A stretch of 38,149 nucleotides of DNA from Akkermansiaceae bacterium (GTDB lineage Bacteria; Verrucomicrobiota; Verrucomicrobiia; Verrucomicrobiales; Akkermansiaceae): positions 1 to 38,149 of the forward strand of contig JAPJNB010000041.1 of assembly GCA_026461385.1 (NCBI GenBank), given 5' to 3'. Both the position numbers and the translations under genes were made by a program. This document shows positions 25,448 to 34,631 of the stretch, one piece after another. A model generated the notes under the pieces. That model saw only the letters and a list, made by a program, of their open reading frames with translations, was not told the origin of the DNA and made no database searches. Positions within the stretch are counted from its first letter, which is position 1. Every line of letters starts with the position of its first letter.

Positions 25448-27589
25448 TTAGCCCATGCGGTCGCTGACGATTTCTTCGACGATGTTTTTAGGGACTTGCT
25501 CGAAATGCGATGGAGTCATTGCATAGGAAGCGCGGCCCGAAGAGAGAGTCCGAACGGCGGTGGAGTAGCCGAACATTTCTTTGAGAGGAACGTTGGCGTG
25601 GACGATGGAGAGTCTGCCCTTGGATTCCGTGTTTTGGATCTGGCCCCTACGGCGGCTGAGATCCCCCATCACATCACCTTGGTAGTCGTCAGGTGTCGAT
25701 ACCTCGACGGCCATAATGGGCTCAAGAAGAATGGAGTTGGCCTTCTTAAAGCCATCTTTCATGGCGAAAATAGCGGCCATGGTAAATGCGTTTTCGTTCG
25801 AATCCACATCGTGGTACGAACCATCGAGAATCTCGACAAGCACATCGACGACAGGGTAGCCCGCAATCACGCCATTCGACATGGACTCCGTGATTCCTTT
25901 GTAAACTGCATTGATGTATTCCTTGGGAATCGCGCCGCCGATCACCTTATTTTCGATGGTGAGGCCTTTGCCCTTGTCATTCGGTTGGATCGAGAGAACC
26001 ACGTGACCATATTGGCCACGGCCACCGGATTGCTTGATCAATTTACCCTCGCCGCCCGCAGACTGCGTGATTGTTTCGCGGTAAGCGATTTGAGGGGCAC
26101 CGGTATTTGCCTCCACTTTGAATTCGCGGCGGATGCGATCGATGATGATCTCGAGGTGAAGCTCACCCATGCCAGAGATGATGACCTGGCCAGTTTCTTC
26201 GTCGGTTTTCACCATGAAGGTTGGGTCCTCCTCCGAGAGACGGCCGAGCGCAAGTCCCAGCTTTTCTTGGTCGGCGACAGTCTTCGGTTCGACGGCCATC
26301 GAGATCACGGGTTCTGGGAAGGTCGGCGGCTCCAAGACTACGTCGTATTTTTCGGCGGCGAGCGTGTCGCCAGTGGTGACATTTTTAATTCCCACCATTG
26401 CCGCGATGTCGCCGGCATAGCAGGCGTCGATGTCTTTGTGCTCGTTCGCTTGGATCTGAATCAGGCGACCGACGCGTTCCGAGCGGCGGGTGCGCGGGTT
26501 GTACACCGTGTCGCCTTTGCGAATGACACCCGAGTAAACGCGGAAGAATACTAACTTGCCGACGAACTTGTCTGCCCAAAGTTTGAATGCGAGGGAAACG
26601 AATTTCTCGTTATCGGACGTGACGACTTCGATCTGAGTTTCCTCATGGTCGGGGTCCATTCCGATCGCCGACGGGATATCGAGCGGGCTTGGAAGATAAT
26701 CGATGACGGCATCGAGCAGATATTGGACACCTTTGTTTTTAAAGGCCGAACCACCGGCGACTGGAACCAGATGGTTCGCGATCGTTGCGCGGCGGATCCC
26801 TTGTTTGAGTTCCTCTAGCGTGATGGTTTCCTCATTGAGGAATTTTTCCCCCACCCGTTCGTCCACATCCGCAACGGCATTCACCAGCTCTTGGTGAGCC
26901 TGCTTGCAGAGGTCGATGAGATCTCCTTCAAGTTCCTTGACCGTGTAAGTCGAACCAAACTTGTCATCATCCGAAAAATAGACGGCCTTCTGATTGACCA
27001 CGTCGATCTGACCGATCAACTGATCCTCGGAACCGATTGGAATGAGAATTCTTACGGCGTTTGCACCGAGCTTTTCCTTTACCTCAGAGAAGACATTCTC
27101 GAAGTTCGCCCCGGTGCGGTCCATTTTATTAACGAACACGAGACGAGGCACGCGGTACTTGGTCGCTTGGCGCCAAACCGTCTCGGACTGAGGCTGAACC
27201 CCAGCGACACCGCAGAAAACCACGATTGCACCGTCGAGGACACGGAGGGAACGCTCGACTTCTGCGGTGAAATCAACGTGCCCGGGAGTGTCAATGATGT
27301 TGATCCGGTTTTTCTGGCTTGGGAAGAGCTTGGTCATCCCAGGCTCCTCGTGCTGCCACCACTCAGTGGTGACGGCGGCGGAAGTGATCGTAATTCCCCG
27401 CTCGCGCTCTTGCTCCATCCAGTCGGTCGTTGCGCCGCCATCATGGACTTCGCCGATTTTGTGGATCATCCCCGTGTAAAAGAGAATCCGCTCGGTGAGC
27501 GTTGTCTTACCCGCGTCAATGTGCGCAGCGATCCCGATATTTCGGGTGCGCTCGAGCACGTATTGGCGGTTTGGACTGTTAGGATTCAC
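25448..27589 (-). CDS. fusA: Translation elongation factor G
   Basis: GTPase of 713 aa that drives tRNA-mRNA translocation. The G1 motif [12 protein letters not shown] lies near residue 20, with switch I region [13 protein letters not shown]3 DTPGHVDF and G4 NKMDR. Domains II-V follow, with the domain IV tip region near GGRGQYGHV. The start codon is GTG. In transcription order it sits between rpsG and rpsJ; tuf is absent. Long plus-strand open frames opposite it are codon-bias shadows. Confidence 0.98.
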   Translation of the reverse strand: MNPNSPNRQYVLERTRNIGIAAHIDAGKTTLTERILFYTGMIHKIGEVHDGGATTDWMEQERERGITITSAAVTTEWWQHEEPGMTKLFPSQKNRINIIDTPGHVDFTAEVERSLRVLDGAIVVFCGVAGVQPQSETVWRQATKYRVPRLVFVNKMDRTGANFENVFSEVKEKLGANAVRILIPIGSEDQLIGQIDVVNQKAVYFSDDDKFGSTYTVKELEGDLIDLCKQAHQELVNAVADVDERVGEKFLNEETITLEELKQGIRRATIANHLVPVAGGSAFKNKGVQYLLDAVIDYLPSPLDIPSAIGMDPDHEETQIEVVTSDNEKFVSLAFKLWADKFVGKLVFFRVYSGVIRKGDTVYNPRTRRSERVGRLIQIQANEHKDIDACYAGDIAAMVGIKNVTTGDTLAAEKYDVVLEPPTFPEPVISMAVEPKTVADQEKLGLALGRLSEEDPTFMVKTDEETGQVIISGMGELHLEIIIDRIRREFKVEANTGAPQIAYRETITQSAGGEGKLIKQSGGRGQYGHVVLSIQPNDKGKGLTIENKVIGGAIPKEYINAVYKGITESMSNGVIAGYPVVDVLVEILDGSYHDVDSNENAFTMAAIFAMKDGFKKANSILLEPIMAVEVSTPDDYQGDVMGDLSRRRGQIQNTESKGRLSIVHANVPLKEMFGYSTAVRTLSSGRASYAMTPSHFEQVPKNIVEEIVSDRMG

Positions 27590-27616
27590 TGAGAAAAACT
27601 CGAGTACGAGGGTCGT

Positions 27617-28090
27617 TTAGAAACGGAAATGAGCGAAGGCACGGTTGGCCTGTGCCATCTTGTGAACGTCGTCACGCTTGCGAACGGCGCTGCCCTGGTT
27701 GTTGGCGGCGTCCTTGATTTCATTGGCAAGCGCCACGTGCATGGGAGTCCCCTTGCGGTTGCGGGCGTAATTGACGAGCCAACGCATCGACAGCGATTCA
27801 GAGCGATCGGGTGCCACTTCGAGCGGCACTTGGTAGGTTGCACCTCCAACGCGGCGAGATTTCACTTCCACGCGTGGTTTGGTGTTTTCAACGGCGCGGG
27901 TGATGACTTCGAGTGGGTCGATGGTGTCGACACCTTCGTTGGCGCGATCGATCGCAGCATACACGATGCGTTGAGCGAGTGAACGCTTACCGGACTCCAT
28001 CACCTTGGTGATGAGGTGACCGACGAGAGGACTGTCATAGCGAGGATCGCGACGGTCTGGCTTGGTGAAAATGCGCTTGCGGCGTGGCAT
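27617..28090 (-). CDS. rpsG: 30S ribosomal protein S7
   Basis: Protein of 157 aa that nucleates 30S head assembly and contacts E-site tRNA. It opens PRRKRIFTKPDRRDPRY and contains RRVGGATYQVPLEV and RWLVNYARNRKGTPM. Normal length. In E. coli S7 represses the str operon by binding the rpsL-rpsG gap; here that gap is 36 bp with no obvious structure. Confidence 0.98.
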   Translation of the reverse strand: MPRRKRIFTKPDRRDPRYDSPLVGHLITKVMESGKRSLAQRIVYAAIDRANEGVDTIDPLEVITRAVENTKPRVEVKSRRVGGATYQVPLEVAPDRSESLSMRWLVNYARNRKGTPMHVALANEIKDAANNQGSAVRKRDDVHKMAQANRAFAHFRF

Positions 28091-28126
28091 GGCAGTGGGA
28101 GTTGGTGATGGATGGTTGACCGTTGA

Positions 28127-28534
28127 TTACTTGCCTTTTTTGGCAGGGGCGGCAGCGGCGCCGGGTTTCGGACGCTTTGCACCGTACTTCGAGCGGCTTT
28201 GGCGGCGCTTATCGATCCCGAGGGTGTCGAGTGATCCACGGACGATGTGGTAGCGTACCCCCGGAAGGTCCTTTACCCGTCCACCGCGAACGAGGACGAT
28301 CGAGTGTTCTTGGAGATTGTGTCCTTCACCACCGATGTAGGCGATGACCTCGAATCCGTTGGTGAGGCGTACTTTGGCCACTTTACGGAGAGCCGAGTTC
28401 GGCTTCTTGGGCGTCCGAGTCATGACTTGAAGACATACTCCGCGGCGCTGTGGGCAGTTCACGAGAGCGGGTGACTTCGACTTTTCGGCCGGAGTGAGGC
28501 GTCCCTTGCGAACGAGCTGATTGATTGTCGGCAT
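28127..28534 (-). CDS. rpsL: 30S ribosomal protein S12
   Basis: Protein of 135 aa at the decoding site. The start at 28534 gives the canonical [11 protein letters not shown]; 62 upstream codons of open frame include the promoter and are not coding. The streptomycin-linked loops [11 protein letters not shown] and [17 protein letters not shown] are normal. The C-terminus carries a short Ala/Pro/Lys tail ([11 protein letters not shown]). It is the first gene of the 26-gene minus-strand cluster. Confidence 0.98.
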   Translation of the reverse strand: MPTINQLVRKGRLTPAEKSKSPALVNCPQRRGVCLQVMTRTPKKPNSALRKVAKVRLTNGFEVIAYIGGEGHNLQEHSIVLVRGGRVKDLPGVRYHIVRGSLDTLGIDKRRQSRSKYGAKRPKPGAAAAPAKKGK

Positions 28535-28692
28535 GATTTCCTGCGTGGTTCTGATTTTCCCATGGGGGCAAACCGGAGCGCCGACGAGGATTCCTCGCAA
28601 GAGCTTTTTTCCGGAGCTACACCCGATAAATTTTCCCTGTAATTTGAGCCGCTTCGATAAAATCGTCAGCGGCCCTCGCTGTGGGGGGGGCG
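28535..28692 (-). promoter_or_regulatory. Leader (5' UTR) of the rpsL cluster
   Basis: About 150 transcribed bases precede rpsL. They include a CAGCG/CGCTG hairpin just after a run of eight C near the presumed start of transcription (28683-28690) and a GCGAGGAATCCTCG inverted repeat nearer the gene. No strong Shine-Dalgarno site is seen before the ATG (AGGAAATC). The length leaves room for autoregulation, but I cannot name a known element. Confidence 0.4.
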
Positions 28693-28720
28693 ACTCTAGG
28701 AGCCGAATCGAAGCTGACAA
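28693..28720 (-). promoter_or_regulatory. rpsL: Probable main promoter of the str-S10-spc cluster
   Basis: On the minus strand TTGTCA (28720-28715) and TAGAGT (28698-28693) are separated by 16 bases, a fair sigma70-type match. The expected start of transcription falls in or next to a run of eight C. It is the best candidate between rpsL and the end of the upstream gene. Confidence 0.45.
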
Positions 28721-28882
28721 GTCCTATTTTCAAATTTTCTTCAAAAAATGAAGAATTCCTGTGAAATCCTGCAAAATTGTTGCCGATTGCTCGAACTTCC
28801 GGTCCGAGATAAGATCAAAAATCGAATGAAAAAAACGACTTCGGCCGTCAGGAGTCTTTCATGATGCGATTTGCCGATGAAA
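28721..28882. other. Non-coding gap between rpsL promoter and the immunity-like gene
   Basis: AT-richer than its surroundings. It holds a weak stem, TTCTTCA/TGAAGAA around AAAAA, near 28737-28755. No gene and no good terminator for the upstream immunity-like gene were found. Confidence 0.35.
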
Positions 28883-29365
28883 TCACCCCTGAGACCCACG
28901 AAATCCATTAGGAAATCGGCGGCGCATGGCTGGGACGATCCAAACCCGCAGAATTTCTGGGACTTGGGCGTCCTGCCACGCTCGTTCAGCTTCACTGGCC
29001 CCTTCCGAGGCCTCAATGGCTTTGAGCGCGTAGCAGGCAGCACCGATGCAATGATCCGCCATGTGAGCGGTGGCGGCCGCATGGCCCGCAGCCCTTGCAA
29101 CGGCAACCGCTACAGGATTGCTTAAACTTCGGGCCGCAGCGTGCGCGACGACCGATGCTTTTTGTGCCGCTCCCGTGCGAACCTCTCCCCTCGCCCACAA
29201 TCTCGCCACCGCAATGGCCTGCCGAAGACGATCATCTGCCTGTGCCGCTTCGACCTGCAAAAGTGCCCGCTCCGCGCAATCCGCCGCCCAAAGCACCAGC
29301 AACTGGTGATGCTCCAGCTCAAGCGACCCACCGCGGTGCTTTGCGACAAATCGCTGATCTCTCAT
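28883..29365 (-). CDS. Imm-5-like putative immunity protein
   Basis: Protein of 160 aa, mostly alpha-helical and rich in Ala and Arg. The pattern RGGSLELEHHQLLVLWAADCAE near the N-terminus, then RLRQAIAVARLWARGE, AHAAAR, ARAAGHAAATAHMADH and AERAWQ, matches the putative immunity protein family (Imm-5-like) that I know from polymorphic-toxin literature. Such proteins are predicted to neutralise a cognate toxin; no toxin gene is seen nearby, so the role is uncertain and it may be domesticated. The ATG at 29365 is chosen because upstream codons do not fit the family. It lies 77 bp after the dynamin-like gene on the same strand. Confidence 0.7.
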   Translation of the reverse strand: MRDQRFVAKHRGGSLELEHHQLLVLWAADCAERALLQVEAAQADDRLRQAIAVARLWARGEVRTGAAQKASVVAHAAARSLSNPVAVAVARAAGHAAATAHMADHCIGAACYALKAIEASEGASEAERAWQDAQVPEILRVWIVPAMRRRFPNGFRGSQG

Positions 29366-29442
29366 GGCATGATTCGAAGGCTCCCGATGGGTACTGGTGA
29401 CTGGCAGGTTCCCATTTGGAGCGATTTGGCGGTTCGATTCGC

Positions 29443-31170
29443 TCAAAGATCCTGCTCCACCGCCTTGAGTGTGAGGAACAACTCTTTCCAACGCTTGAGA
29501 CGCGGCGCGAGTGCATGTTTTTCACGAAAAAGGTGGCTTCGAACCTCTGACAAAGACGATGCGTAATCTTGGCAAACCCGCCGCAGTGCCTCGCTGTAAT
29601 CCGAGCGGAGCATGGTCGCAAATTCATCACACGCATCGAACAGGCGACTTTGAAACTCACGTTCAATGGCTCGCCGGGTGCCGTACGCCTTGACGATGCA
29701 AACGAGCCCCAAAACCGCCGCAAGTCCACAACATGCGAACGGCAGCCACGCGACCCCAAGAGCCCCGGTGATTCCTCCTGCTGCCGTAGAAATCAGCACC
29801 GCGATCACGAACGACTGCAGCTCCGAATTGCGCCGCCGGATCTGCTTTTCCAGCTCACGCCGAACTCGTAAATCATGAACCCCGTGTCGAGCAGCCCCTG
29901 CCAAGTGCTGCTTAAAATGGATTTTACTGGTGTCCAAAACCTCATCCAATGGATCAGCATTTTTGAGATCGATCCCCATCGTTTCCCTTACCCTTGCATC
30001 CAACGCTTGTCGATGGCGCCTGCAGTGAAGAACCACCTCGGCCCCGTCGTTCTCGGCGACAACATCAACCGCCGCCTGAAGACGCTCAATCAAAAGCGAC
30101 TCGATCACCACTCCCGTGCGATCCCCCGCAAAAAGCCGATAAATGGTGGGTATCACCCCCAATCGCCGACGAAGAACCTTGGCAATCCCAATGGTTTCTA
30201 ACTGAAAAACCTCCGCGACTCCCGCGAGATGAAGGGGCAAGCGGGCAATGAAATCTTCGCGGATGTCATCAATTTCGCGCTCGATCGTGTCGAGGAAACG
30301 ACCGTGGTTGCTGAGCGCCCGACTCTGCGACTCGATCTGATCGTCGACGAGACGGGTGGCGGATGCCGCTCGTTCATACCAAGTTTTCAACGTCTGTTGC
30401 CGGTCCTGTGATTCGCAAATCCGCTGCCCGATGAAACGCTCCAACTCGAAATAGCCACTGGCCTGGTAGGGCTCCACTGCGAGCGGAATGGTTCGTTTCG
30501 CCTCACTCGCCAGCTTCCCAGAAACGACAAAAAGCGGAAGAACTCGTCCGATCCGCTTCATCGCCAAATCCGCCACATGACCCGTGATCACCTTCAAATC
30601 CGATGATTCGCACGGATTCGACTGCTGGAGGACAAGTACCGTCTTTTCAAGCGTTTCCGGCGGGAACGTTGCGATGGCATTCCATGTCGCCGCTCCCCAA
30701 GGATTGGCTGCGGGGAAAACCATGAAAATCAAATCTGCGCAGGGCAATAAACGAGTCGTGGCGTCCAGTTGGATTTGAGATCCCACCTGCGCGCTCGGCA
30801 CATCAACCAGACTGAATCGGCGCAAGAAATCCACCGGGCGCTCGCAAATTTCGAGATTCGACGAGCGGGTATCGTTGTGGATTTCACGGCCGTGGCGGTA
30901 CCAATGGAGGCGAGCTGGCTTTTGCGAAGTGTTTCCGAGACACAAATCCTGGCCCACCAGACCATGGATGAAGCAAGGCGTGTCCGCATTTGCCTCTCCT
31001 GCCACGACCATGAGGCATGGCGACTCAAGATCCATTCGCTCCCCTGCCCCCGAGAGCAAATGCTCAAGCACTGTACCCGTTTCTTCCGACAATGCCGCGA
31101 TGCCGCGGATGACTTCAGAGAGTCGTTCACGCGTCGCAAAGTGGCGGTCGCTGAACTCGGAGTGGTTCAC
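29443..31170 (-). CDS. Dynamin-like membrane protein with degenerate GTPase motifs
   Basis: Protein of 575 aa with a GTG start. The order of parts resembles bacterial dynamin-like proteins: an N-terminal Rossmann-type domain (about 50-250), a long helical stalk, two close membrane spans at about 453-494, and a helical C-terminus. The G motifs are decayed: the P-loop position reads GEANADTP without the Lys-Ser/Thr of GxxxxGKS, the G3 position reads DVPSAQVG rather than DxxG, and NKxD is not seen (QQSNPCES). It is probably a pseudo-GTPase acting in membrane shaping or as a partner of another dynamin. It starts 16 bp after the deacetylase gene. The family assignment is by architecture and moderate in strength. 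Confidence 0.6.
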   Translation of the reverse strand: MNHSEFSDRHFATRERLSEVIRGIAALSEETGTVLEHLLSGAGERMDLESPCLMVVAGEANADTPCFIHGLVGQDLCLGNTSQKPARLHWYRHGREIHNDTRSSNLEICERPVDFLRRFSLVDVPSAQVGSQIQLDATTRLLPCADLIFMVFPAANPWGAATWNAIATFPPETLEKTVLVLQQSNPCESSDLKVITGHVADLAMKRIGRVLPLFVVSGKLASEAKRTIPLAVEPYQASGYFELERFIGQRICESQDRQQTLKTWYERAASATRLVDDQIESQSRALSNHGRFLDTIEREIDDIREDFIARLPLHLAGVAEVFQLETIGIAKVLRRRLGVIPTIYRLFAGDRTGVVIESLLIERLQAAVDVVAENDGAEVVLHCRRHRQALDARVRETMGIDLKNADPLDEVLDTSKIHFKQHLAGAARHGVHDLRVRRELEKQIRRRNSELQSFVIAVLISTAAGGITGALGVAWLPFACCGLAAVLGLVCIVKAYGTRRAIEREFQSRLFDACDEFATMLRSDYSEALRRVCQDYASSLSEVRSHLFREKHALAPRLKRWKELFLTLKAVEQDL

Positions 31171-31186
31171 GTGGGCAATGATTGGA

Positions 31187-32047
31187 TCAAAGGGTGGAGG
31201 TCGCCGCCGCCACTTGAGGAACCGGCGGAGAGACCTTCATGGCGATCAACTGGGAGACCGTCACAAATTTAAACCCCGCGCGGAGCAAACCATCGAGAGT
31301 GGCGGGCATGGCATCCACCGATTGCGAATGGATGTCGTGAGCCAGAATAATGCCTCCCTTGGTGGTGTTGCGAAGAATCCTTGAGGTCACAACCGCTGCG
31401 CCTGGGCGCTTCCAGTCGAGCGGATCGACCGACCATAAAATAGAAGGGTAGCCCATTTCTTGGCACGCCAGCTGGCGTTGGCGCACATTCAATCCCCCAT
31501 AAGGCGGACGCATCGTGCGCGGGATGATGCCCGTCTCGCGTTGAATCGAGTCGCGACAACGAGTTAAATCTGCGAGAATTTCCTGGTCACTCAGCTTACT
31601 CAGCAGCCGGTGCGTGTAGCTGTGATTGCCGATCTCATGCCCTTCCGCGAGAGTGTTTTGGGCCACTTGCGGATAGAGATCCACATTGCGCCCCACCAAA
31701 TAAAATGTCGCCTTGATGTTCCGCTCGCGCAGCATTTCTAACAGACGCGGCGTGTTCCGAGGATGCGGCCCATCATCAAAGGTCATGGCGATGTAATTCC
31801 CGGAAACCAAAACTCTTGAGAATGACAAACCCGCGCTGGCATCGAAATCAGACCTCAGCGCCATGTCAGGATTGCGAGGAACAGGCCCGTAAGGTACCAC
31901 AGAGCGATCTCCCGAGCTAACCTTCGGTGCTACCCGTGATTTCACGGCGACCTTCTGCAATGGAGGGGCAGCCGTGCAGCTGGCAAGCCCTGCGGTGAGC
32001 AACAAAAAGCCACGGCGCGAGAATATCGAATGGGCGCTTGAATTCAC
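31187..32047 (-). CDS. Polysaccharide deacetylase (NodB domain), Tat-type lipoprotein
   Basis: Protein of 286 aa with the GTG start at 32047. The N-terminus has twin Arg at residues 11-12 (FSRRGFLLL) and a lipobox-like LASC with Cys24, so it is likely exported by Tat and lipidated. The NodB domain has all usual motifs: TFDDG (Asp91, Asp92), HSYTH (His142, His146), RPPYG (180-184), the WSVDPLDW region and LAHDIH with the catalytic His. It should remove acetyl groups from N-acetylated sugars such as peptidoglycan or exopolysaccharide. An ATG 27 codons upstream is possible but would bury the signal sequence. Confidence 0.88.
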   Translation of the reverse strand: MNSSAHSIFSRRGFLLLTAGLASCTAAPPLQKVAVKSRVAPKVSSGDRSVVPYGPVPRNPDMALRSDFDASAGLSFSRVLVSGNYIAMTFDDGPHPRNTPRLLEMLRERNIKATFYLVGRNVDLYPQVAQNTLAEGHEIGNHSYTHRLLSKLSDQEILADLTRCRDSIQRETGIIPRTMRPPYGGLNVRQRQLACQEMGYPSILWSVDPLDWKRPGAAVVTSRILRNTTKGGIILAHDIHSQSVDAMPATLDGLLRAGFKFVTVSQLIAMKVSPPVPQVAAATSTL

Positions 32048-32165
32048 GACTCCTCTATCTTCTAACCGTTGAGAGACCTTACAAGCGATGCCATGCAGCG
32101 AAGATTTTGGTGAGTGAAAATGCTCCATAAACTAGACAAAAAGCCTACAAAATCCCAGCTCAATG

Positions 32166-32987
32166 TCACGCCCCGTTTTTCACAAAGGTCGTCCCTTGAT
32201 TCAACGCATGAACGACGCAGCCGATGTCCGATTCAAATTCCAGCGCGTGCCGCAAGGTCTCGCCGAGATAATCCTTGGCGAGGCCGGCCGCCTGCGGAAC
32301 GGATCTCCCCTGCGCAAGCAATGCAGCCACCGCCGCAGAAAGCGTGCAACCCGTCCCATGCCCAGCGGCTCCGGCGATTCGCGGTGCCGAAAACCGATGC
32401 AGCACTCCATGGTTCAGCAGCAAATCAACACACTCGCCCCCACCCAAGTGCCCGCCCTTTAACAAAACCGCGACGCCAAACATTTCCTCCAATCGCCGCA
32501 CCGCCACTTCCATCGCTTGCTCATCAGCAATCGGCTGCCCGAGCAGAACCTCCGCCTCCGGCAAGTTCGGCGTGATCACCGTGGCCAGCGGCAGCAGTAC
32601 TTCGCGGTACGCTGCCACCGCATCCTCTTGCAACAAGGCCGCACCACTCGATGCAATCATCACGGGATCCACCACCAACTGCACCCGCGGATGACTCCGG
32701 AAAATCGCCGCCACCGCCTCGACGTGCGCAGCCGAATGCAGCATCCCCATCTTGACCGCAGCGACCGGAAAACTTTCAAGCATGAGCAACACCTGGTCAC
32801 TCACGATCCCAACCGGCACCGGGTGAATCGCCCTGACGAGGTTTGCCGTTTCGGAAACGACACACGTCACCGCCGTCAGGCCGTAAACGCGAAAGTGCTG
32901 AAAGGTTTTCAAATCGGCCTGAATTCCTGCACCCGCCGAACAATCCGAACCAGCGATCGTCAATGCCACAGGAATCCCATTTGCCAT
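32166..32987 (-). CDS. thiD: Hydroxymethylpyrimidine/phosphomethylpyrimidine kinase
   Basis: Protein of 273 aa of the ribokinase fold. It phosphorylates HMP and HMP-P in thiamine synthesis. Motifs: AGSDCSAGAGIQADLKTF at the N-terminus, PVMIASSG in the middle, TPNLPEAEVLLG, LLKGGH and the anion hole GHGTGCTLSAA near residue 215. The start at 32987 matches relatives (MANGIPVALTIAGSD). It lies 118 bp upstream of the deacetylase gene; no other thi gene is here. Confidence 0.93.
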   Translation of the reverse strand: MANGIPVALTIAGSDCSAGAGIQADLKTFQHFRVYGLTAVTCVVSETANLVRAIHPVPVGIVSDQVLLMLESFPVAAVKMGMLHSAAHVEAVAAIFRSHPRVQLVVDPVMIASSGAALLQEDAVAAYREVLLPLATVITPNLPEAEVLLGQPIADEQAMEVAVRRLEEMFGVAVLLKGGHLGGGECVDLLLNHGVLHRFSAPRIAGAAGHGTGCTLSAAVAALLAQGRSVPQAAGLAKDYLGETLRHALEFESDIGCVVHALNQGTTFVKNGA

Positions 32988-33117
32988 GCCTTGTGATAGC
33001 GATTCACCCGCCCACCGCAACCCCGATTGTCAACCGATCTTTCGCTTGCCGATGGCGAATTTTCGTTCACTGTGAGCAGCCAATCACTTTGCCACCACAC
33101 TGGCCGATTCCCGCGTC

Positions 33118-34002
33118 ATGTCGTTTCTGCTGAAAAACCCACTTTTTCCCATTCTGACGCTCGTCCTGTGCGCAGGGCCTGCCATGGCGGATCTGCAAAC
33201 TCCCACCAGCGGATCTGCCGCACCTCGAGTGGTCGTGTCCACCGGCGATCGAGCCCGCGCCCCCTCCGCCGCGAACCAAGCCCCAGCATCAGCGATCCGT
33301 TACCCATGGAAAATCCGTGTCACTTGCACGGTATTTTGGATCGGCGAGGACCCCTCTAACCGCAACCCAACCACCAACCGCATGTCGTCTTGGGACCAAA
33401 AATGGACCAGCAACTTTGGCGGGGTGGACGATCCAAGCCCGTCAAATCGAGTCGCGAACCATTCCACCGGCGACTTCCGCCCGAAAGGATTTATCCCGAA
33501 GCTCAACCCATTTTACGTCGCCCTGCCTTACAACGACGTCACCGGTTCGCACACCCACAAGCCAGAAGCCTCCAAAGTCATCCCGTGGTTCGCACGGATG
33601 CAGCCAGAGCCCGGGAAATCCGTCTGCAAAGGTCGCTGGGTCCAAATTTACAACGGCAGTCGCAGTTGCTACGCGCAGTGGGAAGATTGTGGCCCTTGGA
33701 TGACCGATGACTGGGAGTTCGTCTTCGGCAACAAGCCTCCCAAAAACACCCAGAACGGCGCGGCCGGCATCGACATCTCACCCTCCATTCGCGATTACCT
33801 CAGCCTCGGCTCTGGAAAACGCGTCCACTGGCGCTTTGTCGAAGCCAGCCAAGTCCCCTACGGCCCTTGGAAAAAATACGGCCAAGACCCAGCCCCAACG
33901 AGCCAACCCGATCTCCTCGCGCAACAACGCAGCCTCGAATACCTCAGAAAATTGCGCGATGAAGGCTACCAAAAGAAATCCCTCGGCGAACTCCAAAATT
34001 AG
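33118..34002 (+). CDS. Secreted protein with a possible double-psi beta-barrel (hypothetical)
   Basis: Protein of 294 aa. Residues 1-24 are a signal peptide ending PAMA. A Ser/Ala/Pro linker (25-60) is followed by a compact, Trp-rich domain with a pattern I associate with double-psi beta-barrel proteins such as RlpA and expansin relatives: IRVTCTVFW, FYVALPYND, GRWVQIYNG, CYAQWEDCGPW, then AAGIDISPSIRDYL and HWRFV. Four or more cysteines may form disulfides. The short C-terminal part (about 265-294) is helical and charged. A cell-wall or sugar-binding role is inference. It is divergent from thiD, which starts 130 bp away. Confidence 0.75.
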   Translation: MSFLLKNPLFPILTLVLCAGPAMADLQTPTSGSAAPRVVVSTGDRARAPSAANQAPASAIRYPWKIRVTCTVFWIGEDPSNRNPTTNRMSSWDQKWTSNFGGVDDPSPSNRVANHSTGDFRPKGFIPKLNPFYVALPYNDVTGSHTHKPEASKVIPWFARMQPEPGKSVCKGRWVQIYNGSRSCYAQWEDCGPWMTDDWEFVFGNKPPKNTQNGAAGIDISPSIRDYLSLGSGKRVHWRFVEASQVPYGPWKKYGQDPAPTSQPDLLAQQRSLEYLRKLRDEGYQKKSLGELQN

Positions 34003-34136
34003 CCGCTACCACCCCAGTTTGGTGGTTACAGGACGATTTTTCACCACAGGTGCCGATTATGTGTTCATTCTTCTTGACTCATCCCCAGACGCAGCCTAAA
34101 TCCGCTCCCCCAAACGAACTTTTATCTCTTACTCAA

Positions 34137-34607
34137 ATGGCCAACGCACAAGTTATTCTCAAAGAAAAAATCGCAGGCCTTGGTGCCGAAGCGGATGTTG
34201 TTAAAGTCCGTGCCGGATACGCTCGGAATTTCCTAATCCCACAAGGCAAAGCTTTCGAAGCAAGCCGTGCGAATCTCCGCCACGTCGAAGCCCTCAAAGG
34301 ACGCCGTGCAGCTCGCGAAGCTGAGGAACTCATCGGGCTCCAAGAAATCGCTGCAAAAATCACCAAGTTGAAGCCGAAATTCGTGCTCTCAACCGGTCAA
34401 GGCGGCAAGGCATTCGGGTCCGTCACCAGCATCGACATTCACAAGGAACTCGAAGCCGCCGGTATCGTGATCGACCGCCACGCCATCGAGCTTGAAAAGC
34501 CCGTGAAAAAGTCTGGCAAATCTGAAGTGCAAATCCGCCTCCACCCCGAGGTGGTTGCGACTCTGACGATCTCGGTGGATGCCGGTGCCGAAGAAGAGGA
34601 AGGCTAA
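34137..34607 (+). CDS. rplI: 50S ribosomal protein L9
   Basis: Protein of 156 aa. The N-terminal domain has VILKEKIAGLGAEADVVKVRAGYARNFLIPQGKA (in parts), followed by the long linker helix and the C-terminal domain (GKAFGSVTSIDI, VQIRLHPEV). The start at 34137 gives MANAQVIL; 29 upstream codons are not family-like. It is followed at once by a strong terminator. rpsF, ssb and rpsR, its usual partners, are not adjacent. The acidic C-terminus (AEEEEG) is an extra feature. Confidence 0.97.
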   Translation: MANAQVILKEKIAGLGAEADVVKVRAGYARNFLIPQGKAFEASRANLRHVEALKGRRAAREAEELIGLQEIAAKITKLKPKFVLSTGQGGKAFGSVTSIDIHKELEAAGIVIDRHAIELEKPVKKSGKSEVQIRLHPEVVATLTISVDAGAEEEEG

Positions 34608-34631
34608 TCCAGCCACAACATTCAACCTTTC

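Noticed and set aside
25436..26554. 372-codon plus-strand open frame opposite fusA
   Set aside because: It lies wholly antisense to the well-conserved fusA, with no family resemblance; it is a by-product of codon bias.
28741..29106. 121-codon minus-strand frame across the end of the Imm-5-like gene
   Set aside because: Overlaps the Imm-5-like gene out of frame and has no family features.
34008..34026. ACCACC/GGTGGT hairpin after the secreted Trp-rich protein as a terminator
   Set aside because: Only 6 bp and not followed by a T-run.
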